A stretch of 64,000 bases of DNA from Sporobacter termitidis DSM 10068. GTDB taxonomy: Bacteria; Bacillota; Clostridia; Oscillospirales; Oscillospiraceae. Location of the stretch: positions 62,001-126,000 of the forward strand of contig NZ_FQXV01000009.1 of assembly GCF_900130065.1 (NCBI RefSeq). The letters run 5' to 3'. Both the position numbers and the translations under genes were made by a program. The notes beneath the pieces are model-generated. The model searched no databases. It was given only the letters and a program-made list of their open reading frames with translations, and had not been told where the DNA came from. Shown here piece after piece: positions 61,285 through 64,000 of the stretch (its first letter is position 1; each line of letters opens with the position of its first letter).

Positions 61285-64000
61285 ATGCAAGTTTTCAGGT
61301 GCTATACGGAAAAACGGCCGGGCTTTGATATCGAGGCCCAGGGGCTTTTGCATGACCTGAGAGAGTTTCTCGGTCTTAAAGAGCTCCTGTCCGTCCGGAT
61401 TTTTAACAGATATGACACCGAGGGCATCACCCCGGAGATTTATGGTCAGGCACGCGCCACCGTTTTTTCCGAGCCGCAGGTGGACGACCTGTTCGACGAG
61501 ACGATGCCGGAATTTGACGGCACCCACTGGATTCTCGGCGTCGAGGCGCTTCCCGGACAGTTTGACCAGCGCGCCGATTCCTGTGCCCAGTGCATCCAGA
61601 TCCTCACATGCCTTGACCGCCCGTCGGTCAATACCGCCAAGTTCTATGTCTTTTTCGGCGCGCTCCGCGAGACGGACAGGGACCGCCTCCGCGCCTACCT
61701 CATAAACCCCGTCGAAACCCGGGAGGCTTCTCCCGAAAAGCCGGAAACGCTGGCCCGGGAATATCCCGCGCCCGCCCCGGTTGCCACTGTCGGCGGCTTT
61801 ACGCTCGCCGGGGAAAGCGCGCTCCGGGGCATTCTCGACACGTTCGGGCTGGCCATGGATATCGACGACCTGCGCTTTATGCAGGCGCACTTCCGCGACG
61901 TGGAAAAGCGCGACCCGACGCTGACCGAGCTGCGCCTTGTGGACACCTACTGGTCCGACCACTGCCGCCACACGACATTCCTCACCCAGCTGGACAAGAT
62001 CGAGATCGAGGACGAGGCGGTGCGCGCGGCGTACGGCCGCTACCTGGAGGCTCGGGACGAGGTTTACGGCGACCAGGCCGGCAGCCGGCCGAAAACGCTG
62101 ATGGACCTTGCCACCATTGGCGCCAAGGTCCTTAAAAAGCGCGGCCTCCTTAAAAACATCGATATTTCGGAGGAGATCAACGCCTGCTCCATCCATGTCG
62201 ACGCCGACATCAACGGCGCGGTGGAAGATTGGCTCCTCATGTTTAAAAACGAAACCCACAACCACCCGACCGAAATCGAGCCGTACGGCGGCGCCGCCAC
62301 ATGCATCGGCGGCGCCATCCGGGACCCGCTCTCCGGCCGGGCGTATGTCTACCAGGCTATGCGCGTCACCGGCGCGGGCGACCCCCGGCTGCCGCAGGAA
62401 ATGACGCTGCCCGGCAAGCTGCCCCAGCGGAAGCTGACGGTGACGGCCGCGCAGGGATATTCCTCCTATGGCAATCAGATCGGGCTCGCCACCGGGCTCG
62501 TCCATGAGGTCTACAACCAGGGCTATATCGCCAAGCGCATGGAGATCGGCGCCGTTGTCGGCGCCGTCAGGGCGGAAAACGTCGTCCGGCTGACGCCGGT
62601 GCCCGGAGACAAGGTGATCCTTCTCGGCGGGCGGACGGGACGCGACGGCATCGGCGGCGCCACCGGCTCGTCAAAAACCCACAATGACGCCTCCCTGGTG
62701 ACAATGGCGTCGGAGGTGCAGAAGGGCAACGCGCCGGAGGAACGAAAGATCCAGCGCCTGTTTCTGGACCCGGACGTTACAAAAATGATCAAGAGATGCA
62801 ATGATTTCGGCGCGGGCGGCGTCTCTGTGGCCATCGGCGAGCTGGCCGACGGGCTGGACATTGACCTGACTCTGGTGCGGAAAAAATACGAGGGGCTGGA
62901 CGCCACCGAGATCGCCATTTCCGAGTCCCAGGAGCGCATGGCCGTGGTGGTCGCGCCCGAGAACGCCGACACCTTTGTCAAAAAAGCGGCGGCTGAGAAT
63001 CTGGAGGCGTATGTCGTGGCCGAAGTCACCGCCGACGCGCGCATGGTCATGCGCCATAACGGCGCTGTGGTGGCCGATTTAAGCCGTGCCTTCCTCTCGT
63101 CAAACGGTGCGGAAAAGCATGCCGACGCAAAGGTCGGCCAGATGGCCGCAAATACCATTGCCAGGTCCTCGGGGACATTCTCCGGCAGGCTGCGCTCCCT
63201 GGCCGCCGACCTCCGCTTCTGCTCGCAGCGCGGCTTGATGGAGCGTTTCGACAGCTCCATCGGGGCCGGCAGCGTGCTGATGCCCTATGGCGGAAAAACG
63301 CAGAAATCGCCGGTACAGGTGATGGCCGCGCTCCTGCCCGTTATGGACGGGGCGACGACGACCTGCTCCGTCATGTCCTTCGGCTTTGACTCATACCAGG
63401 CCGGAATAAATCCTTACGAGGCCGCGAAGACCGCCGTCGTCTCCTCGGTGTCCAAGCTGGTCGCCGCCGGCTGCGACCCTGACGCGGTCTACCTCACATT
63501 CCAGGAATATTTCGAGCGCCTGCGCCGGGACGCGGCGCGCTGGGGCAAGCCGTTGTCGGCCCTCCTGGGCGCGCTGGACGCGCAGCTGGGCCTGGAGCTG
63601 GCCGCCATCGGCGGCAAGGACAGCATGTCCGGCTCCTTCAACGACCTGGACGTCCCCCCTTCCCTCGTCTCCTTTGCCGTGGCGCCCAACGACGCCCGCT
63701 ATGTCATCTCCCCGGAATTCAAAGCAAGCGGCAACAGCGTCGTTCTTTTTGAAACGGGAAAAACGCTGCCCGAAACAAAACGCGTCTGGCAGCGCGTGCG
63801 GGCACTCGTTCAAGAAGGTGTCGTCATTTCCGCCTGGAGCGTCACGGAGGGCGGTATCGCGGAGGGGCTCTTTAAAATGGCCTTCGGCAACCGCCTCGGC
63901 TTTAAAGCGGATGAAACGGTGGGTCAGGACGCGCTTTTCGCCGCGCCCGTCAGCGCCATCATCGCCGAGGTCACGCGGCCCGTCCCGGAAACGCGCCTTT
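61285..64000 (+). CDS. purL: Phosphoribosylformylglycinamidine synthase, large form (3' end outside window)
   Basis: The frame is open from 61285 to the window end, 905 residues with no stop. It matches the long single-chain FGAM synthase used in de novo purine synthesis: the VDTYWSDHCRHTTFLTQ block, FKNETHNHPTEIEPYGGAAT, GYSSYGNQIGLATG, DFGAGGVSVAIGELADG and AAIGGKDSMSGSF. A glutaminase domain is expected beyond the window. The ATG at 61285 follows AGAGGTG. It begins 17 bases after the binding-protein stop, so it may be in the same transcript. Confidence 0.96.
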   Translation, partial: MQVFRCYTEKRPGFDIEAQGLLHDLREFLGLKELLSVRIFNRYDTEGITPEIYGQARATVFSEPQVDDLFDETMPEFDGTHWILGVEALPGQFDQRADSCAQCIQILTCLDRPSVNTAKFYVFFGALRETDRDRLRAYLINPVETREASPEKPETLAREYPAPAPVATVGGFTLAGESALRGILDTFGLAMDIDDLRFMQAHFRDVEKRDPTLTELRLVDTYWSDHCRHTTFLTQLDKIEIEDEAVRAAYGRYLEARDEVYGDQAGSRPKTLMDLATIGAKVLKKRGLLKNIDISEEINACSIHVDADINGAVEDWLLMFKNETHNHPTEIEPYGGAATCIGGAIRDPLSGRAYVYQAMRVTGAGDPRLPQEMTLPGKLPQRKLTVTAAQGYSSYGNQIGLATGLVHEVYNQGYIAKRMEIGAVVGAVRAENVVRLTPVPGDKVILLGGRTGRDGIGGATGSSKTHNDASLVTMASEVQKGNAPEERKIQRLFLDPDVTKMIKRCNDFGAGGVSVAIGELADGLDIDLTLVRKKYEGLDATEIAISESQERMAVVVAPENADTFVKKAAAENLEAYVVAEVTADARMVMRHNGAVVADLSRAFLSSNGAEKHADAKVGQMAANTIARSSGTFSGRLRSLAADLRFCSQRGLMERFDSSIGAGSVLMPYGGKTQKSPVQVMAALLPVMDGATTTCSVMSFGFDSYQAGINPYEAAKTAVVSSVSKLVAAGCDPDAVYLTFQEYFERLRRDAARWGKPLSALLGALDAQLGLELAAIGGKDSMSGSFNDLDVPPSLVSFAVAPNDARYVISPEFKASGNSVVLFETGKTLPETKRVWQRVRALVQEGVVISAWSVTEGGIAEGLFKMAFGNRLGFKADETVGQDALFAAPVSAIIAEVTRPVPETRL

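Overview
The window reads as chromosomal DNA of an anaerobic, endospore-forming Clostridia-type Firmicute, most like the Oscillospiraceae and relatives. Support is a clear Spo0A, a GerA/GerB/GerC germination operon, two glycyl radical enzymes, split transketolase genes, a heterodimeric ABC exporter with a MarR regulator, strong AGGAGG-type ribosome sites, several TTG starts and GC-rich coding DNA. The genus cannot be fixed from sequence alone. No phage, transposase, CRISPR array or rRNA was seen.

Layout. 1-2.3 kb: the 3' part of an aldehyde dehydrogenase and a lactonase-like metallo-beta-lactamase-fold hydrolase. 2.6-7.3 kb: a tight four-gene operon with a cysteate synthase homologue, an alpha-oxoamine synthase (serine-palmitoyltransferase type), a short-chain reductase and a tandem VOC-domain protein. 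This is the order of chemistry expected for a sulfonolipid (capnine-type) base, a pathway known from Bacteroidetes and Salinibacter, and it is the most interesting part of the window. 7.8-12.6 kb: a minus-strand operon (Zn-alcohol dehydrogenase, split transketolase, SDR) divergent from an AraC activator, with clear promoters for both. 12.7-18.3 kb: HD-GYP protein, Fe-alcohol dehydrogenase, CorA, and a Zn-dehydrogenase divergent from a LysR regulator. 18.4-24.3 kb: small membrane proteins, a PfkB sugar kinase, a zinc-ribbon protein, an MFS permease, a nitroreductase, an OYE-like flavoenzyme and a DUF6514-like protein. 24.4-29.2 kb: Spo0A and two secreted cell-wall proteins (SLH/L,D-transpeptidase and SH3/NlpC-P60). 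29.4-31.9 kb: thioesterase, ketopantoate-reductase-like protein and a UroD-family methyltransferase-like protein.

32.0-34.7 kb: a BlaI/BlaR1-type repressor and M56 protease pair behind a long perfect inverted-repeat operator. 35.0-40.1 kb: two tandem paralogous glycyl radical enzymes without an activase in the window. 40.2-44.1 kb: a DedA protein, then an extended SDR coupled to a thiamine-diphosphate enzyme. 44.3-48.0 kb: the germinant-receptor operon, in which the gerB homologue has no canonical start codon. 48.2-49.9 kb: a MerR regulator divergent from a ferredoxin-tailed aldo/keto reductase, with matching operators in both promoters. 50-55.3 kb: a bicupin protein and the MarR-controlled heterodimeric ABC exporter. 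55.5-55.8 kb: tRNA-Tyr and tRNA-Thr. 56-64 kb: secA, the laccase-domain protein pgeF, a lipoprotein solute-binding protein and the 5' part of the large-form purL.

Three copies of a structured dispersed repeat (near 2.4, 34.8 and 48.1 kb) and one MITE-like inverted-repeat element (28.0 kb) lie between genes. Starts were chosen from ribosome-binding sites and promoter positions; many are internal to the longest open frame.
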